Of a stretch of 26,201 bases of DNA, positions 16,361-23,656 are shown piece after piece. Numbering within the stretch: the stretch's first letter is position 1; every line of letters begins with the position of its first letter. The stretch is from a virus, in the IMG/VR virus record IMGVR_UViG_3300023180_000351, positions 1 through 26,201 of that record; one strand, written 5' to 3'. The notes below the pieces were generated by a model. The model ran no database searches and was not told where the DNA came from. It saw only the letters and a list, made by a program, of their open reading frames with translations. The translations under genes and the position numbers were made by a program.

Positions 16361-16837
16361 ATGAATCTATCTCGTAATTTTTCTTTACAAGAATTAATTA
16401 AATCAGATACCGCTATACGTAAAGGTATCAATAATAATCCCAACTCAGGTCAAATAGAAAAATTAAAAGCACTTTGTGAAAATATTTTGCAACCTGTCAG
16501 GGACCATTTCGGAAGAGTAAAAGTGACATCAGGATTTCGTAGTGAAGATTTATGTTTAGCTATTGGTAGCTCTAGAAATTCACAGCACGCAAAAGCTGAG
16601 GCCGCAGACTTCGAATGTGTTGGAGTCGATAATGCTGAAGTTGCTGATTGGATTAAAATGAACCTTGAGACAGATCAATTGATTCTCGAGTTCTACACTC
16701 CAGGCGAACCTAATAGCGGATGGATACATTGTAGTTGGATTCCAGAAGGAAGACGTGAGCAATTTATGCACGCATACAAATCAGAAGGTAAAACAAAATA
16801 CAAACCTATAATTGGTAAAGCAAAAGACCTAGTTTAG
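16361..16837 (+). CDS. M15-family peptidase, probable endolysin
   Basis: The 158-residue protein matches the zinc D-Ala-D-Ala peptidase M15 fold. N-terminal residues NFSLQELIKSDTA are typical of this group. VTSGFRSEDL (55-64) is the substrate-side motif. SQHAKAEAADF (74-84) gives zinc ligands H76 and D83, matching SxHxxGxAxD except that Ala replaces Gly. H123 in GWIHCSW is the third ligand. Such enzymes cut peptide cross-links of peptidoglycan, so this is the likely endolysin. There is no signal peptide, so it would depend on a holin; the small membrane protein two bases upstream fits that role. The start follows TAAAA with little Shine-Dalgarno signal, suggesting coupling to the upstream gene. 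Confidence 0.85.
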   Translation: MNLSRNFSLQELIKSDTAIRKGINNNPNSGQIEKLKALCENILQPVRDHFGRVKVTSGFRSEDLCLAIGSSRNSQHAKAEAADFECVGVDNAEVADWIKMNLETDQLILEFYTPGEPNSGWIHCSWIPEGRREQFMHAYKSEGKTKYKPIIGKAKDLV

Positions 16838-16838
16838 T

Positions 16839-16929
16839 GTGGTAGTTGTTAGTTTAACAGCCAATGTTAAGATAATTAGGGATTCGAGAAACTGAACTAA
16901 CGTCGCTCGTTAGAGCAGGATACTACCAC
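16839..16929 (+). ncRNA. Candidate structured RNA in a convergent gap
   Basis: The 130-base gap between the endolysin and helicase stops holds nested inverted repeats. GTGGTAGT (16839-16846) pairs with ACTACCAC (16922-16929) over 8 bp. GTTAGTT (16848-16854) pairs with AACTAAC (16895-16901). Inside are TTAAC/GTTAA (16854-16858 with 16866-16870). A competing pair of hairpins lies at 16897-16913 (CTAACG/CGTTAG) and 16105-like short form GCTC/GAGC at 16905-16916. It is cloverleaf-like but not a tRNA: no T-arm, CCA or anticodon arm fits. It lacks a T-run, so it is not a simple terminator. Which strand is transcribed is unknown. Confidence 0.35.
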
Positions 16930-16967
16930 TTACCCCACGGACTTGTCTCTATCCCATTCGTAAAAAC

Positions 16968-18398
16968 CTATATCCAATCTCTTAATTCTTCACCCATAAC
17001 TTCAGATGCAATATTAATCTTTTTACGTAAAGCTTTCACTATCTTTTCATCGACAGTTTTTTCTGAGATTAAATCAACATAAGTTACAGATTTTTTCTGA
17101 CCTATCCTATGCGCTCGGTCTTCTGATTGTAAACGTTTTTCAAGATCATAACCATTAGAATAATATACAACAGTATTTGCTTGAGTTAATGTAATACCAT
17201 AACCTCCTGTTTGCGGAGTACCAACAAAGAATCTACAGTCAGGGTTTTCTTGAAAACGTTTGATATTGGGTTGTCTATCTTCTTGTGGAGTCAATCCATA
17301 ATAATCAACCACCGATCCTTCACCATATTCTTTTTCAATAGCTTTTTTAATTTCAAACATATCTTTTTGATAGTTGGCCCAAATAATTGCTTTACCTTCT
17401 ACCTCTTCTAAAACATTCATTAGTTCATTTATTCTATTACTTTTTATATTTTGAGTGCTACCATCATCAGCAGTAAAGTGACCACAAGTAATTTGGTGTA
17501 GTCTCATTAACTGAGTCAGAACTGTAACTGTAGTTGTCTGCTTACCATTTAGTATAGCAAGAGCCATAGTCTTCATCTGTTGATATAATTTAGTTTGTTC
17601 TTCTGTAAGTGCTACACTTCTTTTGACATAAATTTTATCTGGTAAATCTAAGCAATCTTCTTTTAATACACGGTAAGAAAAACCTTTTAATTTATCCGAT
17701 AGCTCACCAATATTTTTAAAGAAGTTTACAACTTGTATTGATCTACCTTTTGCATGGATAGTTTTCATTTCAGCATATCTATTTCTAAAAGCGTAGTAAG
17801 ATGCAAAGTCCAATAACCACGGACTAAGGAATTCACATTGACTATATAAGTCTAATGGATTTTTTGTAATAGGAGAACCCGTCATAATTCTTCTATACTT
17901 TGCTAGCTTAGAAAGACTTAAAATATTTTTAGTTCTTTTTGCTGCAGCATTTTTTATAGTCGTAGATTCATCTACACCCATAATTGTATTGTGAGTTCTA
18001 AGAAACGAAGCTGCAAAGTCTGTGCCTTTTGATGTGCTTAATGCTTCAACATTCATAATTAAAATATGAAGTTTACTATCAGACTTTAATAATTCATCTA
18101 AACTTTCTTTTTGTTTTTTAGTAATGTTTGCTTGCCACATTACTGCCTTAGTTTCTATATGGTCTGGTAAGTGTGTTGGAATTTCTTGATTGTACCAAGT
18201 ACCTATAACACCTTTAGGTGCAATAATTAAAGCACCATCTATTTTACCTTTGTCATAAAGCATCGACATATTATCAATCAATACTTTTGTTTTACCAGTA
18301 CCCATTTCCATAAAATAAGCATAACTTTCCTTATTCCAGGATTTTTCTAACGCAGTTAATTGATGCGCATACGGTTTAGTTTTAAATTTATAATTCAT
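16968..18398 (-). CDS. SNF2/DEAD-like superfamily 2 helicase
   Basis: The 476-residue protein carries the full SF2 set. N-terminal PYAHQLTALE is followed by Walker A EMGTGKTK (31-38), motif II DEST (143-146), motif III TGSPITKN (173-180), and motif VI QSEDRAHRIGQ (424-434) after GYGITLTQA. The order and the QxxDRxHRxGQ box are typical of short phage SNF2-type ATPases, which translocate on duplex DNA and may help replication or recombination or displace proteins. DEST instead of DEAH is usual in phage members. It is the only clear minus-strand gene, convergent with the endolysin gene and divergent from the replication block. Its ATG at 18398 is preceded by AAGAAGAAAATATTT on its own strand, a weak A/G-rich ribosome site. 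Confidence 0.9.
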   Translation of the reverse strand: MNYKFKTKPYAHQLTALEKSWNKESYAYFMEMGTGKTKVLIDNMSMLYDKGKIDGALIIAPKGVIGTWYNQEIPTHLPDHIETKAVMWQANITKKQKESLDELLKSDSKLHILIMNVEALSTSKGTDFAASFLRTHNTIMGVDESTTIKNAAAKRTKNILSLSKLAKYRRIMTGSPITKNPLDLYSQCEFLSPWLLDFASYYAFRNRYAEMKTIHAKGRSIQVVNFFKNIGELSDKLKGFSYRVLKEDCLDLPDKIYVKRSVALTEEQTKLYQQMKTMALAILNGKQTTTVTVLTQLMRLHQITCGHFTADDGSTQNIKSNRINELMNVLEEVEGKAIIWANYQKDMFEIKKAIEKEYGEGSVVDYYGLTPQEDRQPNIKRFQENPDCRFFVGTPQTGGYGITLTQANTVVYYSNGYDLEKRLQSEDRAHRIGQKKSVTYVDLISEKTVDEKIVKALRKKINIASEVMGEELRDWI

Positions 18399-18419
18399 AA
18401 ATATTTTCTTCTTTCTGTA

Positions 18420-18447
18420 TTGACTTCTATATAATTGATGATATATC
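18420..18447 (+). promoter_or_regulatory. Possible opposing promoter for the replication block
   Basis: TTGACT (18420-18425) and TATATC (18442-18447) lie 16 bases apart on the plus strand, inside the same interval as the helicase promoter. The start would fall within a few bases of ATG 18456, giving a nearly leaderless message. The match is weaker than on the opposite strand. Confidence 0.35.
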
Positions 18448-18456
18448 TTTTGTCAA
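18428..18456 (-). promoter_or_regulatory. Sigma70-type promoter for the SNF2 helicase
   Basis: Read on the minus strand, TTGACA (complement of 18451-18456) and TATATA (complement of 18428-18433) are 17 bases apart. The -35 box is perfect. Transcription would start near 18421, about 22 bases before the helicase ATG. The -35 box overlaps the ATG of the divergent gene at 18456. Confidence 0.6.
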
Positions 18457-18848
18457 TGTCAGAAAGTACGAAGTATGAAAATTTAAAAAATAATTATGCA
18501 CCAACGGTGTATGTTATTCAGGAAATTCCTGGTACACAATCAGGCAACCCTAAAATAAATATTATGGGTGCGTCTCATTATGGACAATTTAAATTTTTGT
18601 TACCAGAATTTTCACAAATGATTTTTTCTCCTGGTCCACTTATTTATAAGTTAAGAAAAGGTTTAAAAAATTATTATGTGAAAGATTATTTATTACTTAC
18701 AGGAGATCCTGCAATCATTGGTGTTGCATGTTCTATTGTTTCTGATATTACGCACGGAAAATACAACGTGCTTAAATGGGATAAGCAAGAAAGAAAATAT
18801 TATCCTATTGAAATTAATCTATACGAGAAAGGAGAAATAGATGAATAA
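18456..18848 (+). CDS. Conserved marine-phage protein of unknown function
   Basis: I take ATG 18456 (130 residues, MSESTKYENLKNNYAPTVYV); an in-frame ATG at 18438 would add six residues but lies within the putative promoter. The phrase DYLLLTGDPAIIGVACSIVSD near 90-110 and the ending KWDKQERKYYPIEINLYEKG are, in my memory, widely conserved in marine phages, where no function is assigned. I see no catalytic motif. It is the first gene of the replication block and overlaps the next gene by 8 bases, so an early DNA-metabolism or regulatory role is plausible. No good ribosome site precedes it. Confidence 0.7.
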   Translation: MSESTKYENLKNNYAPTVYVIQEIPGTQSGNPKINIMGASHYGQFKFLLPEFSQMIFSPGPLIYKLRKGLKNYYVKDYLLLTGDPAIIGVACSIVSDITHGKYNVLKWDKQERKYYPIEINLYEKGEIDE

Positions 18849-19395
18849 TATAAACTTTGAACAAGACAAAACAGATATATTAGATAAGAGTGAAAATATA
18901 AAATTACTATCTAATGAAGTTCAAAAAATGGAATCTCTATCAAAAGAAATAGAGGACATGGAAGAGAACTTAAAGAAAAAGAAAAAAGATTTAGACGTTA
19001 TATCGGGAGAGGTAATTCCTACCATGATGTCTGAGATGGGTTTATCTCAACTCAAACTAATGGATGGTTCACAGATAGACGTTAAGCCATTCTACAATGC
19101 TACCATTACAGTAGCTAATAGAGAATCGGCTTTCAACTGGCTTCGACAAAATGGTCTGGGAGATATTATCAAAAATGAAGTGGTAGTATCTTTTGGCCGT
19201 GGAGAAGACAACAAGGCAGCAGAATATGCTGAACTTGCAAAGGGTCAGGGTCTTCAACCTGCGCAGAAATTAAAGGTTGAACCCATGACTCTAAAAGCGT
19301 TGGTCCGTCAGCGTATTGAGGCAGGGCAAGAAATGCCTACGGAAATTTTCAGCATATTTGTTGGAAATAAAACTACAATCAAAAGGAAAAAATAA
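18841..19395 (+). CDS. Conserved phage protein with N-terminal coiled coil
   Basis: The 184-residue protein begins with a predicted coiled coil (about 20-55, EVQKMESLSKEIEDMEENLK then KKKKKD). A globular part follows, with MGLSQLKLMDGSQIDVKPFY (about 66-85), SAFNWLRQNGLGDIIKNEV and VEPMTLKALVRQRIEAG. That core is recognisable as a protein commonly found next to the presumed single-strand binding protein in marine podovirus replication modules, but its activity is unknown to me. AAAGGAG at 18828-18834 lies 6 bases before the ATG. It may be an adaptor for replication proteins, given the coil and position. Confidence 0.7.
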   Translation: MNNINFEQDKTDILDKSENIKLLSNEVQKMESLSKEIEDMEENLKKKKKDLDVISGEVIPTMMSEMGLSQLKLMDGSQIDVKPFYNATITVANRESAFNWLRQNGLGDIIKNEVVVSFGRGEDNKAAEYAELAKGQGLQPAQKLKVEPMTLKALVRQRIEAGQEMPTEIFSIFVGNKTTIKRKK

Positions 19396-19397
19396 TC

Positions 19398-20165
19398 ATG
19401 ACAAAAGAAACAAACCTTACGAAGAAGACAGAAGGTGCATTAGCTACAAATATGTTTGAGGCTGATGCAAATGCAGGCACACATAACATGGAGCAAGATG
19501 ATCTTGCCTTACCATTCTTAAAAGTTTTAGGACAACTATCTCCTGAAATTAATAAACAGAATGGAAAATATGTACAAGGTGCAGAACCTGGAATGATCTT
19601 AAACTCTGTTACTAAAGAACTATTCGATGGTAGCAAAGGTATAGATGTAATTCCTTGTTTCTATAAAAGAGAATATCTAGAGTGGAAACCTAGAGAACTT
19701 GGAGGTGGTCTTGTTAGAATCTATTCAATAGATGATCCTATTGTAAGAACAACTAAAAGAGATCAGTTCAATAGAGATGTATTACCAAATGGTAATTATC
19801 TAGAAAATACAGCAAGTCATTTTGTTGTAGCTGCAGGAGAAACTCCAACTACCGCATTGGTATCGATGACGAGAACTCAGTTAAAAGTAAGTAGAACTTG
19901 GAACTCTATGATGATGTCGATAAAAATGCAGGGTAAAAATGGTTTATTTACTCCACCAACATTCAGCCATATTTATCATTTAAAGTCAGTTCAAATGACA
20001 AATGATAAAGGAACTTGGTTTGGTTGGGACATAAGTAAAACTGGTCCTGTTACAGACTCTGGTGTTTATAATATAGCTAAAGACTTTGCTGAGAAAATTG
20101 GTAAAGGCGAGGTTGAGATTAAACACGATAGTGATACTGAAACAACAGAGAAATCACCGTACTAA
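19398..20165 (+). CDS. Putative single-stranded DNA-binding protein
   Basis: The 255-residue protein contains blocks DDLALPFLKVLGQLSPEINK (about 33-52), DVIPCFYKREYLEWKPRE (about 84-101), TRTQLKVSRTWNSMMMSIKM (about 157-176) and KGTWFGWDISKTG (about 205-217). I recall this family in marine phage replication modules where it is sometimes called a single-strand binding protein, in the place T7 gp2.5 occupies. The acidic C-terminus (HDSDTETTEKSPY) is a common feature of such proteins, used to contact polymerase. No experimental link is known to me, so the role is tentative. AAAAGGA precedes the ATG. The gene is followed by a GC-rich hairpin and then the primase. Confidence 0.5.
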   Translation: MTKETNLTKKTEGALATNMFEADANAGTHNMEQDDLALPFLKVLGQLSPEINKQNGKYVQGAEPGMILNSVTKELFDGSKGIDVIPCFYKREYLEWKPRELGGGLVRIYSIDDPIVRTTKRDQFNRDVLPNGNYLENTASHFVVAAGETPTTALVSMTRTQLKVSRTWNSMMMSIKMQGKNGLFTPPTFSHIYHLKSVQMTNDKGTWFGWDISKTGPVTDSGVYNIAKDFAEKIGKGEVEIKHDSDTETTEKSPY

Positions 20166-20181
20166 ACAAAATCCTAGGTAG

Positions 20182-20211
20182 TGGGCGGTGAAGCGAGAGT
20201 GGAGCCGCCCA
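20182..20211 (+). promoter_or_regulatory. GC-rich hairpin in the leader of the primase gene
   Basis: TGGGCGG (20182-20188) pairs with CCGCCCA (20205-20211) in a 7-bp, nearly all-GC stem with a 16-base loop. No T-run follows (ATTAAAATATTATT), so it is not a classical terminator. It sits 13 bases before the primase ATG, which lacks a Shine-Dalgarno site. A role as RNA processing, stability or translation element is possible. Confidence 0.5.
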
Positions 20212-20224
20212 TTAAAATATTATT

Positions 20225-21745
20225 ATGGAAAAGTTTAAAGAGATATTCTCAGGATTAGAACGAGCGTATGGAGTAACATACGTCGACAAGAAAGGTGCCG
20301 ACGGTCAAAAGATCAAAGGTAAATCTTTCGTTCAAAGAGGGATGGTCACAGACAATATGTGGCAAGACCATTTAAACGGTGCTGAACCTAGTTTAGGTAT
20401 CATACCGATTAATGAAGATAATACTTGTAAATGGGGTTGTGTTGATATCGATTCTTATGCAGGTTTTGATCATAAAAAATTAATAGATAAAATAAAAAGT
20501 TTAGACTTACCTCTTTTAGTATTTAGATCTAAGAGTGGAGGTGCACACGTATTTTGTTTTACAACAGTTCCTGTTGAAGCAAAATTAATGAGAGATAAAT
20601 TAGTATCGGTTAGTGCAGTGTTAGGTTATGGTGGATCAGAAGTATTTCCAAAACAAATAGAATTAAAATCAAAAGATGATACAGGAAACTTTTTAAATTT
20701 ACCATACTTTAATGGGGATAAAACAACAAGATATTGTTTCAATGATCAAGGTGAAGCTGTTACTCTGGAACGTTTTTATTTATTGCATGATTTATATAAA
20801 CTTACACCAGAACAATTAGAGACATTAATAATTAAAAGACCTGACTCTGAGTTTAGTGATGGTCCGCCTTGTTTAGAATCATTAACACAGTCTGATATCA
20901 AAGATGGTAGAGATAGAATTATTTATCAATACATACAATATGCAAAAAGAAAATGGCCAGACAGTTGGCAAACAAAGATCAATGCATTTAATTACAAATA
21001 CTTTGAGAAACATCCAGAAGGACCTTTAGAAGATAGAATCGTTCAAGGTAAAATAAAATTTAACGACGGTAAAGATTTAGGTTTTAAATGTAATGAAGAT
21101 CCAATGTGTAATCATTGTGATAAGAAATTATGTAGAACTAGGAAGTATGGTATCGGAGGTGATGCAGTATTTCCAATACTATCTGATCTACAAAAAGTTG
21201 AATTAGATGAACCATATTATTGGGTCAATGTAGATGGAGACAGAGTGAAGCTAGATAATATTGATTGTTTAATGGAACAAAGATTATTTAGAAGAACCGT
21301 TGTTAAACAAATCAATAAGAAACCACCACGGATCACGGTCAAAGAGTTTGAAAAGTATACTGATATGTTGCTTCAAGGTATTGAGATAATCAAAGCACCA
21401 GAAGGATCTTCAATAGTGGATCAATTAAAAGAACATCTAGAAGAATTCTGTACCAATAGAACTGCTGCAGAAACTACTAAGAAAGATATTTTAAATGGAA
21501 ACGTCTACACAGAAGAAGGTAAACATAAATTTATATTTCATAAATTTTATCATGGACATTTACTTAGAAAAAAATGGCCAGAGAAACCACAGGTCACACA
21601 ACAAATGATGAAAGAATATTGTAATTGTAGTGATGATCGAATTGTTATTGGTAAGAAAAGACCAACGATCATGGTAGTGGATGCATTTGAGAAACCAGAA
21701 AAAACTCATACACCTAAAACTTTAAAAGAAAAGGATCCTTACTAA
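20225..21745 (+). CDS. Archaeo-eukaryotic-type primase (AEP / primase-polymerase-like)
   Basis: The 506-residue protein has AEP superfamily motifs. Metal-binding D74-x-D76 lies in CVDIDSY, motif II SGGAHVF (104-110) contains H108, and LNLPYFNGDKTTRY (157-170) lies where motif III is expected. It resembles the primase domain of the TOTE/phage type. A four-Cys cluster C289-x5-C295-x2-C298-x4-C303 (FKCNEDPMCNHCDKKLC) probably binds zinc. The C-terminal 200 residues (from GIGGDAVF) are a domain I do not recognise; they have no Walker A, so no helicase is fused. It should make primers for the family A polymerase encoded downstream. It overlaps the helicase gene by one base (TAATG). The lack of a Shine-Dalgarno site and the hairpin upstream are unusual among its neighbours. 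Confidence 0.8.
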   Translation: MEKFKEIFSGLERAYGVTYVDKKGADGQKIKGKSFVQRGMVTDNMWQDHLNGAEPSLGIIPINEDNTCKWGCVDIDSYAGFDHKKLIDKIKSLDLPLLVFRSKSGGAHVFCFTTVPVEAKLMRDKLVSVSAVLGYGGSEVFPKQIELKSKDDTGNFLNLPYFNGDKTTRYCFNDQGEAVTLERFYLLHDLYKLTPEQLETLIIKRPDSEFSDGPPCLESLTQSDIKDGRDRIIYQYIQYAKRKWPDSWQTKINAFNYKYFEKHPEGPLEDRIVQGKIKFNDGKDLGFKCNEDPMCNHCDKKLCRTRKYGIGGDAVFPILSDLQKVELDEPYYWVNVDGDRVKLDNIDCLMEQRLFRRTVVKQINKKPPRITVKEFEKYTDMLLQGIEIIKAPEGSSIVDQLKEHLEEFCTNRTAAETTKKDILNGNVYTEEGKHKFIFHKFYHGHLLRKKWPEKPQVTQQMMKEYCNCSDDRIVIGKKRPTIMVVDAFEKPEKTHTPKTLKEKDPY

Positions 21746-23247
21746 TGAAAACAATTGTATTCGGCCCGCCAGGTACAGGGAAGACACATACATTACTAGA
21801 AAAAGTAGATGAATATTTAAAGACAACTAACCCAGATCGAATCGGTTACTTTGCTTTTACAAAGAAAGCTGCAAATGAAGCTAAAGAAAGAGCAATGAAA
21901 AAGTTTAATTTAGAAGAAGATGATCTACCGTATTTTAGAACACTACATTCACTAGCTTTTAAATCATTAGGATTGAAAAAGAATCAAGTAATGCAGAAAA
22001 GACATTACGAAGATCTGGGAAGAAAAGAACATTTGTTTCTAGACTATAATGATTATGATGAAGAAGAGACTGGATTGTTCTCAACTAAAAGTGATTATCT
22101 TAGAATAATTAATCTAGCTAAACTTAGAAACATTACAATTGATGAACAGTATAATTTAAAAGAACATAATCAAGATGTTGAATACTCAACACTAATTCAT
22201 TTAAGTAAACAACTTATACAATATAAAAAAGATTATAATCTTATCGACTACAACGATATGATTTTAAATTTTATCAAAGAAGAAAAGTCACCAAACTTTG
22301 ACGTTGTATTTATAGATGAAGCACAGGATCTATCTTTAATGCAATGGGATATGGTTAAACATATTACTGATAAAACAGTTGATTCTTTTATTGCAGGAGA
22401 TGATGACCAAGCTGTATTTAGATGGGCTGGTGCAGATGTTGATTCATTTATTGCACAAAAGGGAAAGATTATTGAACTCAAAGAATCTAGAAGAGTTCCA
22501 AGAAAGATACATGAACTAGCTAACTCAATCATTGGTAGAGTTAATAAAAGAATAGAAAAGAACTGGAACCCTAAACAACATGAAGGAAAACTTAGTTCTT
22601 ACGACAACTTTGAAGATGTAGATATGTCCACAGGTAAATGGTTGGTATTAACTAGAACACGATCAATGTTGGATGCACTAGAAGAAATATTAAGAGACAA
22701 AGGTTTTTATTATGAAAATAGATTCAAGAAACTTTATGAAAAAGATATTCAAGAAGCTGCAACTAACTGGGAGTATTTAATCAAAGGACAGATGCTTGAT
22801 TCAAAACAAATAGAAAATATTTCAAAGTACATTAGTAAAGAAAAATGGAACAAGGATAAACTAAAATCGATGGTTAAGAATACGGTTTACAGTTTAGAAC
22901 AATTACAAAAAGACTATGGACTTCAAACTAATGAGGTTTGGTATGAAGCTTTTGATCAAGCAGGGCAGAAAAGAATTAATTATATAAGACGTATGAAACG
23001 TAATGGAGAGATGTTGAACCAAGAACCACGGATCAAACTATCAACCATACACAGTGCAAAAGGTGGTGAAGAAGACAACGTAGTTTTGCTAACTGATCTT
23101 ACATACAATACTAAAAAATCATACGACAAGAATCAAGATGATGAAACAAGATTATTTTACGTAGGTGCAACAAGAACAAAGGAACACTTACATATTATAA
23201 GACCAAAAGATGATAGCAAATGTTACCCAATGGAGGAAATTATATGA
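21745..23247 (+). CDS. UvrD/PcrA-like superfamily 1 DNA helicase
   Basis: The 500-residue protein has the SF1A motif series. Walker A GPPGTGKT (7-14) is followed by FAFTKKAANEAKERA (motif Ia), FIDEAQDLSLMQWD (II, about 190), AGDDDQAVFRWAG (III, about 218), ESRRVPRKIHELAN (IV), LSTIHSAKGGEEDNVVLL (V, about 432), and ETRLFYVGATRTKEHLHII (VI, about 470). It therefore unwinds DNA with 3'-to-5' polarity by family precedent. It lacks a nuclease domain and is shorter than bacterial UvrD (about 720 residues), a usual phage form. It is coupled by TAATG to the primase and by an ATGA overlap to the next gene, so primase and helicase are probably made together. It may be the main replicative helicase, since no DnaB- or T7 gp4-like helicase is seen. 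Confidence 0.9.
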   Translation: MKTIVFGPPGTGKTHTLLEKVDEYLKTTNPDRIGYFAFTKKAANEAKERAMKKFNLEEDDLPYFRTLHSLAFKSLGLKKNQVMQKRHYEDLGRKEHLFLDYNDYDEEETGLFSTKSDYLRIINLAKLRNITIDEQYNLKEHNQDVEYSTLIHLSKQLIQYKKDYNLIDYNDMILNFIKEEKSPNFDVVFIDEAQDLSLMQWDMVKHITDKTVDSFIAGDDDQAVFRWAGADVDSFIAQKGKIIELKESRRVPRKIHELANSIIGRVNKRIEKNWNPKQHEGKLSSYDNFEDVDMSTGKWLVLTRTRSMLDALEEILRDKGFYYENRFKKLYEKDIQEAATNWEYLIKGQMLDSKQIENISKYISKEKWNKDKLKSMVKNTVYSLEQLQKDYGLQTNEVWYEAFDQAGQKRINYIRRMKRNGEMLNQEPRIKLSTIHSAKGGEEDNVVLLTDLTYNTKKSYDKNQDDETRLFYVGATRTKEHLHIIRPKDDSKCYPMEEII

Positions 23248-23483
23248 CAAGTAAAGGCGTACTAGATGAGGCATTCCCACAAGATAAGCAGATAGGCGGG
23301 AGTCACTACAAAGACTTTCACATTCAGCCTTATGAATTTATATCAAAGAATGATCTCTCGTTTTTTCAGGGCAACGTAATTAAATACGTTTGCAGATACA
23401 AAAATAAAGCAGGCATACAAGATCTAGAAAAGATTAAACATTACTGTGATTTAGAAATATTAAAGATGAAGGATACAAAATGA
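23244..23483 (+). CDS. DUF3310-type protein
   Basis: I place the start at ATG 23244 (79 residues), which overlaps the helicase stop as ATGA and has GGAGG at 23231-23235 upstream. A longer frame from 23220 would consume that site. The sequence IGGSHYKDFHIQPYEFISK and FFQGNVIKYVCRYKNK match the DUF3310 family widespread in phages. The C-terminal helix (GIQDLEKIKHYCDLEILKM) is typical. Some family members are labelled nucleotide kinases in databases, but this stretch has no Walker motif, so no such activity should be assumed. The setting suggests nucleotide or DNA metabolism. Confidence 0.85.
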   Translation: MTSKGVLDEAFPQDKQIGGSHYKDFHIQPYEFISKNDLSFFQGNVIKYVCRYKNKAGIQDLEKIKHYCDLEILKMKDTK

Positions 23484-23656
23484 GTGTAGCAAAAAATTGG
23501 TCCTTACATTACAGAAAAATTTATGAGCCGCAGATTAAAAGATTAACGGAGAGGTATAATAAAATATATGATGAGAATAAAAAAATGAAGGAAAGATTAG
23601 TAAAATATGAAGGCAGTATGAGAATGGTTTATTATTATAACAAAAAAGAAAAATAA
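23480..23656 (+). CDS. Small basic helical protein, 58 residues
   Basis: The frame starts at an ATGA overlap with the DUF3310 stop and ends at a TAATG overlap with the nuclease gene, a strong sign of a translated gene. The product (MSVAKNWSLHYRKIYEPQIK onward) is Lys/Arg/Tyr-rich and mainly one long helix with coiled-coil character (about 15-45). No family is recognised. It could be a small DNA-binding or partner protein for the nuclease next to it. Confidence 0.7.
   Translation: MSVAKNWSLHYRKIYEPQIKRLTERYNKIYDENKKMKERLVKYEGSMRMVYYYNKKEK

Noticed and set aside
16839-16929. tRNA gene or tmRNA in the convergent gap
   Set aside because: An 8-bp end helix and cloverleaf-like branching invite the idea, but no T-arm, anticodon arm or CCA end can be fitted on either strand.
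16838-16967. Phage attachment site
   Set aside because: No tRNA 3'-end sequence and no integrase gene are visible nearby, so there is nothing to support integration here.
20182-20211. Rho-independent terminator before the primase
   Set aside because: The stem is strong but no T-run follows it, so it is listed as a leader hairpin instead.
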